From the NCBI GenBank assembly GCA_035570275.1, contig DATMNI010000384.1, positions 1-64,000 of the forward strand: DNA of 64,000 bases, in the 5' to 3' direction. Shown piece after piece: positions 1 to 9,147 of the stretch (position 1 is its first letter; every line of letters starts with the position of its first letter). A program made the position numbers and the translations under genes. Below the pieces are notes generated by a model, which searched no databases, was not told the DNA's origin, and worked only from the letters and a program-made list of their open reading frames with translations. Source of the stretch: DATMNI01 sp035570275 (lineage in GTDB: Bacteria; Acidobacteriota; Terriglobia; Bryobacterales; Bryobacteraceae).

Positions 1-196
1 AAGATCCGCGGACCTCGCGGTTGGCCCCATTTCCAACGAAATACCTGCCCCGCGAATCTGCCCGCCGCCTCTATCGGCCCGGTTCACCAACTTTTGCGCC
101 CTTCGGGCCAGCGGACAAGCTTGGTATGCGAAGTTCCTGCCTGGCCCCCCGGCCCTCGGCTCCCGGCCCCGGTTCTTGATGTACCCTATATGAACT

Positions 197-2062
197 ATGC
201 ACCCGCGCCGCCTCCCGCTGTTTCTCGCTCTCCTCTCTGCCGCCTGCTCCGCGCAAGGCCTGGACTACCTCAAAGCCCACTACACCAAGTACGAATTCCA
301 GATCGCCATGCGCGACGGCAAGCGTCTCTTCACCTCCGTCTACGCCCCCAAGGACACCGCCCTGCAGTATCCCATCATGCTTTCCCGCACCCCTTACAAC
401 GTCGGCCCCTACGGCGTGGACAACTTTAAAACCAGCCTTGGCCCGTCGGAGAAATTCGCCAAAGAGGGCTTCATCTTCGTCTACCAGGACGTGCGCGGCC
501 GCTACATGTCCGAAGGCGAATTCCAGAACATGACGCCCCACCGCGCCGTGAAACGCGGCCCTCAGGATGTCGACGAAAGCTCCGACACCTACGACACCAT
601 CGACTGGCTCATCAAGAACGTCCCCAACAACAACGGCAGCGTGGGCATGTGGGGCATCTCCTATCCGGGCTTCTACACTTCTGCCGGCATCATTGACGCC
701 CATCCGGCACTGAAGGCCGCCTCGCCCCAGGCGCCAATAGCCGATTGGTTTATCGGCGACGATTTCCATCACAACGGTACGCTCTACCTGCCGCACATGT
801 TTCGCTTCTTCGCCGGCTTCGGCCACCCGCGCCCCGTCCCAACGCTGCCCCCCACTGCGCCCGCGCAGAACCCCGCAGGCACGCAGGATGCCTACAGCTT
901 CTTCCTCTCGCTGGGCCCGCTGGCCAACGTCAACGAAAAGTTCTTCAAGAACGACGTTGCGTTCTGGACCGAGATGACGCAGCACCCCGACTACGACGAG
1001 TTCTGGCAGGCCCGCGACCTGCGGCGCCACCTGAAAAACATCAAGCCCGCCGTGATGACCGTGGGCGGCTGGTTCGACGCCGAAGACCTCTTCGGCGCCC
1101 TCAATACTTACAAAACCATCGAGCGGAACAGCCCCGGCGCCAACAATATTCTGGTCATGGGTCCCTGGTATCACGGCGGCTGGTCGCGCTCCGATGGCGA
1201 CGTCCTGGGCAATGTCCGGTTCGGTTCCAAGACCGCCGTCTTCTTCCGCGAGGAAATCGAATTCCCGTTCTTCAACCACTGGCTGAAGGGCAAGGACGAC
1301 CCCAAACTGCCCGAGGCCTTCGTCTTCGAAACCGGCACCAATCAGTGGCGCAAGGAAGATGCCTGGCCGCCCAAAGATGCCCAGCCGCGCACCCTGTACT
1401 TGCAGGCCAACGGCAAGCTCGCCTGGAATGCGCCCACCGAGCCCGGCGCGCCCTTCGACGAATACATCAGCGACCCCAACAAGCCCGTGCCCTATATCAA
1501 CGGCCAGTCGCCCGGCATGACGCGCGAGCACATGGTGGAGGACCAGCGCTTCGCTGCCACCCGCACCGACGTGCTTACGTACGTGAGCGATGAACTCGCC
1601 CGCGATGTCACGCTAGCCGGCCCCGTGACAGCCTCGCTCTTCGTCTCCACTACCGGCACCGATTCCGATTGGGTGGTGAAACTGATCGACGTCTATCCCG
1701 AAGATTATCCCGATCCCGATCCCAACCCCACTGGCATCCACATGGGCGGCTACCAGCAATTGGTGCGCGGCGAGGCCATGCGCGGCCGATTTCGCAACAG
1801 CTATTCCAAGCCTGAACCATTCGCGTCGGGCAAAATGGAGAAGGTAGAGTGGCTGATGCCCGACATCGATAACTGCTTCCGCAAGGGCCATCGCATCATG
1901 GTGCAGGTGCAGAGTTCCTGGTTCCCGCTGGTGGACCGAAACCCGCAAAAGTTCGTCGATATCTACAACGCCAAAACCACGGACTTCGTCAAAGCCACGC
2001 AGCACGTCTATCGCGGCGCCGGCGCGGCTTCGGGGGTGAAGGTGTATGTGCGCGCGAAGTAG
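197..2062 (+). CDS. CocE/NonD-type secreted alpha/beta hydrolase (S15 family)
   Basis: The product is 621 residues. It starts with a short basic stretch and a hydrophobic Sec signal ending near residue 20. The alpha/beta-hydrolase core has the nucleophile elbow GISYPG (Ser155), the Asp-containing GGWFDAEDLF segment and the His-containing GPWYHGGW segment, the pattern of X-Pro dipeptidyl-peptidase/cocaine-esterase-like enzymes. The C-terminal third (DVTLAGPVTASLFVSTT onward) fits the jelly-roll domain of that family. It probably cleaves acyl or peptide substrates in the periplasm or outside the cell; the substrate cannot be read from sequence. The start lacks a clear Shine-Dalgarno but gives the signal peptide. 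Its 3' end overlaps the next gene by 17 bases, suggesting co-transcription. Confidence 0.9.
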   Translation: MHPRRLPLFLALLSAACSAQGLDYLKAHYTKYEFQIAMRDGKRLFTSVYAPKDTALQYPIMLSRTPYNVGPYGVDNFKTSLGPSEKFAKEGFIFVYQDVRGRYMSEGEFQNMTPHRAVKRGPQDVDESSDTYDTIDWLIKNVPNNNGSVGMWGISYPGFYTSAGIIDAHPALKAASPQAPIADWFIGDDFHHNGTLYLPHMFRFFAGFGHPRPVPTLPPTAPAQNPAGTQDAYSFFLSLGPLANVNEKFFKNDVAFWTEMTQHPDYDEFWQARDLRRHLKNIKPAVMTVGGWFDAEDLFGALNTYKTIERNSPGANNILVMGPWYHGGWSRSDGDVLGNVRFGSKTAVFFREEIEFPFFNHWLKGKDDPKLPEAFVFETGTNQWRKEDAWPPKDAQPRTLYLQANGKLAWNAPTEPGAPFDEYISDPNKPVPYINGQSPGMTREHMVEDQRFAATRTDVLTYVSDELARDVTLAGPVTASLFVSTTGTDSDWVVKLIDVYPEDYPDPDPNPTGIHMGGYQQLVRGEAMRGRFRNSYSKPEPFASGKMEKVEWLMPDIDNCFRKGHRIMVQVQSSWFPLVDRNPQKFVDIYNAKTTDFVKATQHVYRGAGAASGVKVYVRAK

Positions 2063-4208
2063 TGGTCTATTGCTGATCGCCGCCGCCATCGCTGCCGCCC
2101 AGGCGCCTGTCGTTCCCGTCGGCCTCGATGCCTACCGCCTGTGGGATCGCTGGCCCTATCAGCGCATCGGCGTGCGCGCCTACATGCGCAGCACCTACGA
2201 CCGCGCCGGCGGCAACGAGCGCGCCGACGCTTCGCATTTCCTCTATCAAGTGGCCGATGATTTCAACGTCGCGCTCGATGTTCAGGGCCCCGGCATGCTC
2301 TACTTCGCCCGCTACAACCACTGGCACGGCAGCCCCTGGCATTACGAAGTGGATGGCGCCGACCATATGGTGCGCGAAACCAGCACGGCCGACCCCGAGC
2401 ATCCCGCCGCCAACTCCGTCTTCCTCCCGGCTGCGCCCTTCCCCACGCCGCTCACTTTCACCTGGGCGCAGACCAAGGGCGCAGACCTGATGTGGGTGCC
2501 CGTCGGCTTCCAAAAATCGTTCCGAATGGCCTACTCGCGCACCTTCTACGGCACTGGCTATTACATCTACCATCAGTTCGTACAGGGCACGAAACTCTCG
2601 CGGCCCATCGCCCCTTGGGATGGCAAGACACCGCCCGATGACGACGTCCTGCGCCTGATCAATCGCGCCGGGGACGATCTGGCGCCCCCCACGGCCACCG
2701 CTCACTCCGGCAAATTCGACTTGCCCGCCGCCGCCACCGTGCCGGTGTGGTCTTCGCCGCAACGTCCTTTATCAGCCCCCTCCACCATCCGCGGGCTCGA
2801 GTTCTCGGTGCCGCTCAACCAGGCTCTGGCTTTCTCGCGTGCCCGCTTGCGCGTCACTTGGGATGGCCGCCCGGAACCGTCCATCGACGCGCCTATTGCG
2901 CTCTTTTTCGGCGCCGGCATCCTCTACAACCGCGACCATCGCGACTACCTCGTCAAGAGCTTTCCCATGGTGATCCGCTATGAGCAGGATCGCGTCCGCC
3001 TGAGCTGCTATTTCCCGATGCCCTTCTTCCGTTCCGCCCGCATTGAGCTGGCGGGAACGGGTGAGGCGCCGATCGCGGACGTCCAGTGGAGCGTCCGTAC
3101 CGTGCCGTTCCACGACCGGCCGAACCAGGCCGCCTACTTCCATGCCACTTACCGCGACCATCCCAGCCCCGAGCCCGGCAAGGACCTGGTGTTGCTCGAC
3201 ACGCGGCAGACCGAAGGCGGCGGCAACTGGTCCGGCAGCTTTGTTGGCACGTCGTTTATTTTTTCGCACGAAGCTGTGCTGAACACGTTGGAAGGCGACC
3301 CGCGGTTTTTCTTCGACGACAGCCAGACCCCGCAAGCCCAGGGCACCGGCACCGAGGAATGGGGCGGCGGTGGCGACTACTGGGGCGGCCTCAATATGAC
3401 GCTGCCATTCGCCGGCCACCCGGTCGGCGCCAAGAGCGCGAAGGATGCGGTAAGCCCGGAGGACAAGATCGAATCGGCCTATCGCTTCCTGCTGGCCGAC
3501 TTGATGCCGTTCGGCAGGAACGCCGTCATCCGCCTGGAACACGGCGGCATCAATGAATCTGCCGAGCACTACCAGACGGTCACCTATTGGTACGGACTGC
3601 CCGCGGCTTCGATGGTCCAATCCGATGAACTCCGGATCGGCGACGATGCCAGCGAGCGCCAGCACCGCTACGCTTCGCCCGAAGCTTCGCCGCCCTACCA
3701 GATTACTTCGCGGTACGAATGGGGCCCCGATACGTTCCAGGGCAAGGAAACGTATCCACCCTCCACCGACCGCGGCCGCACCACCAAGACCGCGTCGGAG
3801 TTCACGCTCAAGATCGACCCGAAGAACCTGGGTGTGATGCTGCGCCGCAAGCTGGACTACCAGTTTCCAAACCAACGCGCCGAAGTTTACATCGCCGATG
3901 CTCAAGGGCCCAAGCCCGTCTGGAAAGCGGCCGGCATTTGGTATCTGGCAGGCTCGAACACTTGCGTCTTCTCCAGTCCCCGGGCCGAACTTGGCGCCAC
4001 CGAACACGTGGTGCAGACCAGTAACCGCCGCTTCCGCGATGACGAATTCCTGGTCCCGCGCGCGCTCACCGCCGGCCGTTCCGCCATCCGCATTCGAGTG
4101 AAGTTCACCCCCGTCGACACGCCGCTCTATCCCGGTTTTCCACTACCGGAGTTGGCGTGGAGCGAAATGCGCTACACGGCATACAGCTTCGTTATGCCGA
4201 AGTTTTAG
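2046..4208 (+). CDS. DUF2961 domain secreted protein
   Basis: The product is 720 residues with an N-terminal Sec signal (hydrophobic stretch LLLIAAAIAAAQA). The body matches the DUF2961 family by its recurring features: the early YRLWDRWPYQRIGVRAYMRS segment, the GTGTEEWGGGGDYWGG motif in the middle, and the C-terminal beta-sandwich segment. DUF2961 proteins are secreted, related to carbohydrate-active beta-sandwich proteins, and some members have glycosidase activity; the substrate here is unknown. The ATG lies inside the end of the preceding hydrolase gene, so the two are probably one transcript. The downstream gene is convergent and separated by 30 bases. Confidence 0.85.
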   Translation: MCARSSGLLLIAAAIAAAQAPVVPVGLDAYRLWDRWPYQRIGVRAYMRSTYDRAGGNERADASHFLYQVADDFNVALDVQGPGMLYFARYNHWHGSPWHYEVDGADHMVRETSTADPEHPAANSVFLPAAPFPTPLTFTWAQTKGADLMWVPVGFQKSFRMAYSRTFYGTGYYIYHQFVQGTKLSRPIAPWDGKTPPDDDVLRLINRAGDDLAPPTATAHSGKFDLPAAATVPVWSSPQRPLSAPSTIRGLEFSVPLNQALAFSRARLRVTWDGRPEPSIDAPIALFFGAGILYNRDHRDYLVKSFPMVIRYEQDRVRLSCYFPMPFFRSARIELAGTGEAPIADVQWSVRTVPFHDRPNQAAYFHATYRDHPSPEPGKDLVLLDTRQTEGGGNWSGSFVGTSFIFSHEAVLNTLEGDPRFFFDDSQTPQAQGTGTEEWGGGGDYWGGLNMTLPFAGHPVGAKSAKDAVSPEDKIESAYRFLLADLMPFGRNAVIRLEHGGINESAEHYQTVTYWYGLPAASMVQSDELRIGDDASERQHRYASPEASPPYQITSRYEWGPDTFQGKETYPPSTDRGRTTKTASEFTLKIDPKNLGVMLRRKLDYQFPNQRAEVYIADAQGPKPVWKAAGIWYLAGSNTCVFSSPRAELGATEHVVQTSNRRFRDDEFLVPRALTAGRSAIRIRVKFTPVDTPLYPGFPLPELAWSEMRYTAYSFVMPKF

Positions 4209-4238
4209 GGTTAGCGGCGGAGATGGTTGGCGCCCGCA

Positions 4239-4949
4239 TCACTCCGCCTTCTTCAACACCAGCTCCGCATGCAACGCCCCCTCGGGGCTCTCTTCGTGCT
4301 TGAACATCAGGTATAAGTCTTTCCCCGCGGCGACCAGTTCCTTGGAGCGCGCGGCGAAGTTATCTACGTCAGCCTCGGTGTATTCGGGCTTGCGCAGGCG
4401 GTAGTAGACAAAATCGGCCGTGATCACTTCGGGCACCTCCAGCTTCTCCGATTCGGCTACGCACAGAGAGACGTTGCGCTCGCGCAGCAGGGCATACACC
4501 TCGTCCACCAGCCAGCTCTTGTGGCGGAACTCGAAGGCGTAACGCATGCCGGCGGGCAGCAGGTCCAGATAGGTTCGCAAGAGGTCCACGTCGCATTTCA
4601 CGGCGGGCGGCAACTGGAAAAGGACCGGGCCCAGCCGGCGGGCGGTGCGCAGCGGGTCAATCATCCTGAGGAATAGCTCGGTGGCCTCGCCGGCGTTCTT
4701 CAGGCGCAGAATATGCGTGATCCGCATATTCGCTTTCAGTGCGAAGACGAAGCCGGGCCGTGTCGCTCTTACCCAGTTTTCCAAGGTACTGGCCGAAGGG
4801 AGCCGGCGAAACGTGTAGTTGATCTCCACGCAATTGAGCCGTTCGGCATAGTGGTTCAGAAATTGTTTGGCCGGCAGTTTGGCCGGGTAGAAGCCCGGCT
4901 TCCAAGCCGGGTATGCGAAGCCGGAGGTTCCGGCGTAAAGCGTCGCCAT
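4239..4949 (-). CDS. DUF72 domain protein (YecE-like)
   Basis: The product is 236 residues and shows the DUF72 TIM-barrel pattern: YAGTSGFAYPAWKPGFYP at the N-terminus, LNCVEINYTFRRLPS, FALKANMRITH, GPVLFQLPP and YAFEFRHKSW. The usual biochemical role of DUF72 proteins is not established. The protein is cytoplasmic, with no signal or membrane segment. The start codon at 4949 is back-to-back with the divergent membrane-protein gene, so their promoters must overlap or lie inside the coding starts. The length is typical for the family. Confidence 0.88.
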   Translation of the reverse strand: MATLYAGTSGFAYPAWKPGFYPAKLPAKQFLNHYAERLNCVEINYTFRRLPSASTLENWVRATRPGFVFALKANMRITHILRLKNAGEATELFLRMIDPLRTARRLGPVLFQLPPAVKCDVDLLRTYLDLLPAGMRYAFEFRHKSWLVDEVYALLRERNVSLCVAESEKLEVPEVITADFVYYRLRKPEYTEADVDNFAARSKELVAAGKDLYLMFKHEESPEGALHAELVLKKAE

Positions 4950-4970
4950 GGCTTATCATTATCTCTGGCT

Positions 4971-4975
4971 GGAGG
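4971..4975 (+). promoter_or_regulatory. Shine-Dalgarno that decides the start of the holin-like gene
   Basis: A GGAGG sits five bases before the ATG at 4981. An upstream in-frame ATG at 4948 has no such site and overlaps the start of the divergent DUF72 gene, so 4981 is the better start. Confidence 0.7.
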
Positions 4976-4980
4976 TCTTC

Positions 4981-5349
4981 ATGCTACACCTGATTGTGGT
5001 TTGGTTGGTCAGCGCGCTTGCGCTGTGGATTGTGGCGCAGATCATCCCGGGCATCCGGGTGCGCGATTTCGGCTCGGCGCTGATCGCCGCCGCCGTGATC
5101 GCCGTGGTCAATGCCATTGTCGGTCCCGTCCTTAAATTCCTTACGTTTCCTCTGATCTTCCTGACTCTGGGATTGTTCCTGTTCGTGGTGAACGCCATGC
5201 TGCTGAAGTTGGCGGCGCTGTTCACGCCGGGCTTCGAGGTCCTCGGATTCTGGGCAGCCGTGATCGGCTCCATCGTGCTGACCGTCGTCAGTTCCATTCT
5301 GCGCCACGTGGTCTTTGCGACGCCGGGCGGATGGTGGTCGTCGTACTAG
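4981..5349 (+). CDS. Small four-helix membrane protein, phage holin IV-like family
   Basis: The product is 122 residues from the ATG at 4981. It has four hydrophobic segments in a compact layout and the family features IIPGIRVRDFGSALIAA and VGPVLKFLTFPLIFLTLGLF. This is the mycobacterial-type four-TM holin superfamily IV, which is common in bacterial chromosomes outside prophages. There it is usually an inner-membrane protein of unknown function, not a lysis protein. No phage genes lie nearby. Its stop falls within the upstream extension of the next gene (glcE), suggesting co-transcription. Confidence 0.8.
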   Translation: MLHLIVVWLVSALALWIVAQIIPGIRVRDFGSALIAAAVIAVVNAIVGPVLKFLTFPLIFLTLGLFLFVVNAMLLKLAALFTPGFEVLGFWAAVIGSIVLTVVSSILRHVVFATPGGWWSSY

Positions 5350-5363
5350 ACCGTGACAGCGCC

Positions 5364-6512
5364 ATGCAATCGCCATCCAATCCCGGGGAATTGGCGGAAG
5401 CCCTCCGCGACGCCGCGTCGAACCGCCGGACGATCACCCTGTCAGGCAACTCAACCAAGCACCGGATGGCGGGACCGATCGAACCGGCCGACGTCGGAGT
5501 CTCCACGCTTTCGCTGCGGCGTGTGATCGAGTACGAACCGCGCGACCTCACCATCAGCGTGGATGCCGGGCTGCCCTGGCGCGAGCTGAAACTGCTTCTG
5601 GCGGCCCAGCGGCAGATGGTGCCCTTGGACCCGCCGTTCAGCGACCGCGCCACGGTGGGCGGCGTGATCGCAGCGAATACAAACGGCCCGCGGCGCCGGC
5701 TATACGGCACGGCGCGCGACCTGGTGATCGGCATGCAATTCGCCACCCTGGAGGGCAAGCTGGTGCAGTCGGGCGGCATGGTGGTGAAAAACGTGGCCGG
5801 CCTGGACATGGCCAAGCTCATGATCGGATCGTTCGGCACGCTGGCCGCCATCGCCGTGGTCAACCTCAAACTGATGCCTGTGCCGGAAGTGGAGCGCAGT
5901 TTTCTGCTGTGCTTCGACGGGGCGGCGCCGGCGATGGCCGCGCGCAACCGGATACTGCAGAGTCAGCTCCAGCCGGCGGCCATCGATGTGCTGAATCCGG
6001 CCGCCGGCGCGACCCTCGGCAATCGCGCCTGGCTGTTGGCCCTCCGCGCCGCGGGAAACGCCGCTGCCGTGGAGCGATACGAACGCGAATTCACGGAACT
6101 GGGCGATGGCGTGGCTTACGACAACGCCCGGCAGGACACGCTGTGGGCCTTCGTGGAAAACTTCACTCCGGAGTTTCTGGCCATCCACCCCGGGGGCGCC
6201 GTGGTGCGCGCGTCGTGTACGCTAAAGGATGTGGAAAGCATTATGGCGTCGTTCGATGGCCCGGCGGTGGCGCGCGCGGGCTCGGGCGTCTGCTACGGAT
6301 ACTTCGAACAAACCGATGCCGCCGCGGCATGGCTGCCCCAAGCGGTGCGGCGCGGCTGGAAGGCGGTTATCGAATATGCTCCGGATCGGCAGCGGCGAAC
6401 TCTCGATCTGTGGCCCGCGCCAGGCAAGGATTTTGGTATCATGCAGCGGGTCAAGAATTTGTTTGATCCATCGAACCTTTTGAACCGTGGCCGACTCTAT
6501 GGCCGTATCTGA
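5364..6512 (+). CDS. glcE: Glycolate oxidase FAD-binding subunit GlcE
   Basis: The product is 382 residues from ATG 5364; an in-frame ATG at 5331 would add 11 residues and overlap the previous gene. The FAD_binding_4 (PCMH) domain shows ELAEALRDA, TLSLRRVIEYEPRDLTISV, ATVGGVIAANTNGPRRRLYG and the DLVIGMQFATLEGKLVQSGG segment. The C-terminus has NLFDPSNLLNRGRLYGRI. GlcE pairs with GlcD and the iron-sulphur subunit GlcF to oxidise glycolate to glyoxylate at the membrane. Here glcF follows with a 26-base overlap, but glcD is not in the window, so it lies elsewhere or another FAD subunit substitutes. Confidence 0.88.
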   Translation: MQSPSNPGELAEALRDAASNRRTITLSGNSTKHRMAGPIEPADVGVSTLSLRRVIEYEPRDLTISVDAGLPWRELKLLLAAQRQMVPLDPPFSDRATVGGVIAANTNGPRRRLYGTARDLVIGMQFATLEGKLVQSGGMVVKNVAGLDMAKLMIGSFGTLAAIAVVNLKLMPVPEVERSFLLCFDGAAPAMAARNRILQSQLQPAAIDVLNPAAGATLGNRAWLLALRAAGNAAAVERYEREFTELGDGVAYDNARQDTLWAFVENFTPEFLAIHPGGAVVRASCTLKDVESIMASFDGPAVARAGSGVCYGYFEQTDAAAAWLPQAVRRGWKAVIEYAPDRQRRTLDLWPAPGKDFGIMQRVKNLFDPSNLLNRGRLYGRI

Positions 6513-7800
6513 ACCAACCGGGCTTTCCGAACGAAACCCTGGGCCCACCCAGTTCGATCTGGACCGCTGCGTCCATTGCGGCCTGTGTCTGAACGCCTGC
6601 CCCACCTACCGCGAATTGGGGCTGGAGATGGATTCGCCGCGCGGCCGCGTGTACCAGATGGTCCAGGTGGCCAACGGCGCCCCGATCACGGATTCCTACC
6701 GGGAACACATCGATCTCTGCCTGGCCTGCCGCGGATGCGAATCGGCTTGCCCTTCTGGCGTGCCCTATGGCCGGATGGTGGAGGCGGCGCGTGCCGAACT
6801 GGAATCGCATACCCACCGCGGCTGGCTGGCCGGGCGCGTGCGCCGTTTTGTATTTGAACGGCTGCTGGTTTCGCGGCGCACGCTGGCCGCGGCCGGAACG
6901 CTGCTTTATCTGTTCGAAGCCAGCGGCATGAAGGCGGTGCTGCGGGCCATGGGATCCATGCGGCTTTTGGGCGGGTTGGGCGACCTGGTGCAACTGGCGC
7001 CCTCGGCCGAGCCGCCGTTCTTCTTCAGCCAGTTCGGCCGGACGTTTCCTCCGGAAGGGCCGCGCCGGCACCGCGTGGCGCTGATGGCCGGGTGCATCGC
7101 CAACGTGTCGTTCGCGCGCCTGAATGAAGCCACCGTGCGGGTGCTGCAGAAGAATGGCTGCGAGGTGGTGGTGCCCGCGGGCCAGGGCTGCTGCGGCGCG
7201 CTGCATCTGCATTCGGGCCTGCGGGACGATGCCTGCAAGCTGGCGCGCCGCAATATCGACGCCGTTCTGGCTGGAGGCTTCGACGCCGTGATCACCAATG
7301 CCGCGGGCTGCGGTTCCACGCTGAAGGAGTACGGCGAACTGCTGGCCGGCGACGCCGATTTCGCGGCCAAGGCGCACCAGTTTTCGGGCCTGATGAGGGA
7401 CGTCACCGAATTCCTCGGTGGCGTCGAACTGAATCCGAAAATGGGGCGTGTGGATGCCACCGTGACGTATCAGGATTCCTGCCACCTGGCGCACGGACAG
7501 CGTGTGCGCAAACCGCCGCGCCAGTTGCTGGCGGCCGTCCCGGGCCTGACGTTTCGCGAAATGCCGGGCTCGGACCTCTGTTGCGGCAGCGCCGGCATCT
7601 ACAACGTGGTGCAGAATGAGATGTCGATGCAGATCCTGGCCGGGAAGATGCAGTCGGTAAATTCCACCGGCGCCCATATTATCGCCACGGCCAACCCCGG
7701 CTGCCTGTTGCAGCTTCAGGCGGGAGTGCGGCTGCACGGGTCGAAGCAGCGCGTGATGCACGTGGTGGAGATACTGGATCTGGCTTATAAGAACGCGTAA
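6487..7800 (+). CDS. glcF: Glycolate oxidase iron-sulphur subunit GlcF
   Basis: The product is 437 residues from a GTG start (an in-frame ATG at 6499 is an alternative). Two [4Fe-4S] motifs are present near the N-terminus, CVHCGLCLNACP and CLACRGCESACP. Two cysteine-rich CCG domains follow (GCCGALHLHSG and DSCHLAHGQ leading to LCCGSAGIYN). This is the architecture of GlcF and heterodisulfide-reductase D-like subunits, which pass electrons from the FAD subunit to the quinone pool. It overlaps glcE. A degenerate copy of its C-terminal part lies at 9759-10015. Confidence 0.9.
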   Translation: MADSMAVSEPTGLSERNPGPTQFDLDRCVHCGLCLNACPTYRELGLEMDSPRGRVYQMVQVANGAPITDSYREHIDLCLACRGCESACPSGVPYGRMVEAARAELESHTHRGWLAGRVRRFVFERLLVSRRTLAAAGTLLYLFEASGMKAVLRAMGSMRLLGGLGDLVQLAPSAEPPFFFSQFGRTFPPEGPRRHRVALMAGCIANVSFARLNEATVRVLQKNGCEVVVPAGQGCCGALHLHSGLRDDACKLARRNIDAVLAGGFDAVITNAAGCGSTLKEYGELLAGDADFAAKAHQFSGLMRDVTEFLGGVELNPKMGRVDATVTYQDSCHLAHGQRVRKPPRQLLAAVPGLTFREMPGSDLCCGSAGIYNVVQNEMSMQILAGKMQSVNSTGAHIIATANPGCLLQLQAGVRLHGSKQRVMHVVEILDLAYKNA

Positions 7801-7910
7801 CGGGCGGCGCCGACGATCCGGTCTGCCTCAAGATTGCCGTATTTAGTTGAACCCATCAGTACGCCACAATGGTATAATTTCACACATCCAGCGGACAGGA
7901 GCCGCCACGA

Positions 7911-8472
7911 ATGCGCATCGCAGTCCTCATCACCCCTGTCGGTTGTCAGTTGTGGATGCAGTTCCAATGAATTAACCCGCGGCAGAGCGGAGGCCATCTT
8001 GAACAATTACTTCGCCAGTGGTGTCATGGAACAACAAACCCAAGACGCTGACCCCTATCACGAGGTAATGTCTTGCCCGTCGGAGTTTATGATTGTCTGC
8101 GAACGACTGCGATATGGTCAGACTATAAGCCAAAGCCAAACCCAGTGATTACCGAAAAGGGCAAGACATTCGTAGCATACGCCGGCATAATGTATGTGGG
8201 CCGTTGCGCAAATCAGGCCTATGTTAAATGGCAAACCCTCGGTTCATCGAGTTGTCCACGAAATCACCGGGATCAGTGACGTACCACTTGTGTTGGGCAA
8301 GGAAGTTCGATTCACATGGAACTGGAATTTCTCGTCTGTCGTCGCAGATTGTAAGACCTGTTTGAAGGAGCTTCCCGTAAGAAGCGGCTCGGTGGCTTTG
8401 AAGAAGTTCGATGATGGCTGGCGCGTCTATCAGTGGGGAGAAAAAATTGAGATTGAAGAATGCCGCGATTGA
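7911..8472 (+). pseudogene. Frameshifted hypothetical lipoprotein gene
   Basis: AGGAG stands a few bases before the ATG at 7911, which begins MRIAVLIT. That frame soon stops, but one base over it continues PLSVVSCGCSSNEL, together making a typical lipoprotein signal with a lipobox cysteine. The mid-part (RAEAILNNYF) reads in this second frame, then VYDCLRTTAIW and FVAYAGIMYVGRC read in the first frame again, and the C-terminal part (VRFTWNWNF, SGSVALKKFDDGWRVYQWGE) reads again in the second. The pieces join well only if at least three one-base shifts are assumed. It therefore looks like a dead gene for a small secreted protein of unknown function, or an error-rich stretch of the assembly. Confidence 0.6.
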
Positions 8473-8484
8473 AGGAGGCCGCTA

Positions 8485-8733
8485 ATGACCATCACGCTTG
8501 ACATCAGACCGGAGATTGAGGCCGAGCTTACGCGGCAGGCTGCCGAGCACGGCTTGGGAATCGGGGCGTATGCCGCCAGTCTGCTCGAAGAAGCGGTCCA
8601 TCTTCCAACCTCACCAGTCAGGCTCAGCGAACCGGCAGAGGCGAGGACATGGTTGAGCTGTTTGCGCCGTTGCGGGGTCTCAACATCGATTTTTCAGCGC
8701 GATAGAGACACCGGCCTGGATATCAACCTGTGA
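8485..8733 (+). CDS. Ribbon-helix-helix-like antitoxin, with an internal double frameshift
   Basis: The 82-residue product begins with a ribbon-helix-helix-like segment (MTITLDIRPEIEAELTRQAA, then an AYAASLLEEAVH helix). Such small proteins usually precede a PIN-type toxin, which is absent on this strand. Residues about 53-71 do not resemble the family. In the next frame over the same bases read EDMVELFAPLRGLNIDFS, a plausible family C-terminus, before the original frame resumes as RDTGLDINL. Two compensating one-base changes near 8641 and 8698 would explain this. The N-terminal DNA-binding half may still work. GGAGG stands nine bases before the ATG. Confidence 0.6.
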   Translation: MTITLDIRPEIEAELTRQAAEHGLGIGAYAASLLEEAVHLPTSPVRLSEPAEARTWLSCLRRCGVSTSIFQRDRDTGLDINL

Positions 8734-8820
8734 CTCGGGCAGAACCCGTTGCGCCCGTGTCGGCGTTCCTCATGAACGCTGGCTGCGCTTCCCCCCGCGG
8801 AGAAAACACGGCCCGGTGGG

Positions 8821-9147
8821 TTACTCGAAGGGGATGTCCACTTCTGTATAGCTGCCCGGCGTGGCCGCGTTCACCACGGCGGCGATTCTGTCGAGATGCA
8901 ACCGCACAGCCGGCCATTGCTGATTGCCGAGTACGACCAGGGCAAGTTTCCGTCCTGAGAGGTTCTGCTGCTATCGGATATTCTTGTCGGTGCTGAGAAG
9001 CACTTCGTACCCGGCTTCCTCGGCCTTTTGAATCAACTCCCCGTTTTCCATCTTATGCCAGCCAATCTGCCGCGCATAAGTGATCTCGTGGCCCGTTAGA
9101 CAACGAGCTATCGGCTTCGGGGTGCCGTTATCGAACAGGATTTTCAT
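8821..9147 (-). pseudogene. DUF5615 PIN-like toxin gene with an in-frame stop
   Basis: Read from the ATG at 9147 the frame gives MKILFDNGTPKPIARCLTG, then HEITYARQIGWHKMENGEL and EAGYEVLLSTDKNIR. At codon 59 (8973-8971) there is a TAG, after which the same frame continues for 49 more codons (QQNLSGRKLALVVLGNQQWP and onward) to a TAA at 8821. Residue features match the DUF5615 family, PIN-like nucleases paired with DUF433 antitoxins. The TAG replaces what is probably a tyrosine codon, so the toxin is likely truncated and inactive. The start overlaps the DUF433 stop by one base (TGATG), the usual coupled arrangement. Confidence 0.75.

Noticed and set aside
71..1531. Long open frame antisense to the CocE-type hydrolase
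   Set aside because: It mirrors the codon pattern of the sense gene, has no recognised domain and a His/Val/Gly-rich shadow composition.
4981..5349. Prophage remnant because of a holin-like protein
   Set aside because: This holin IV family is common in chromosomes and no phage genes are adjacent.
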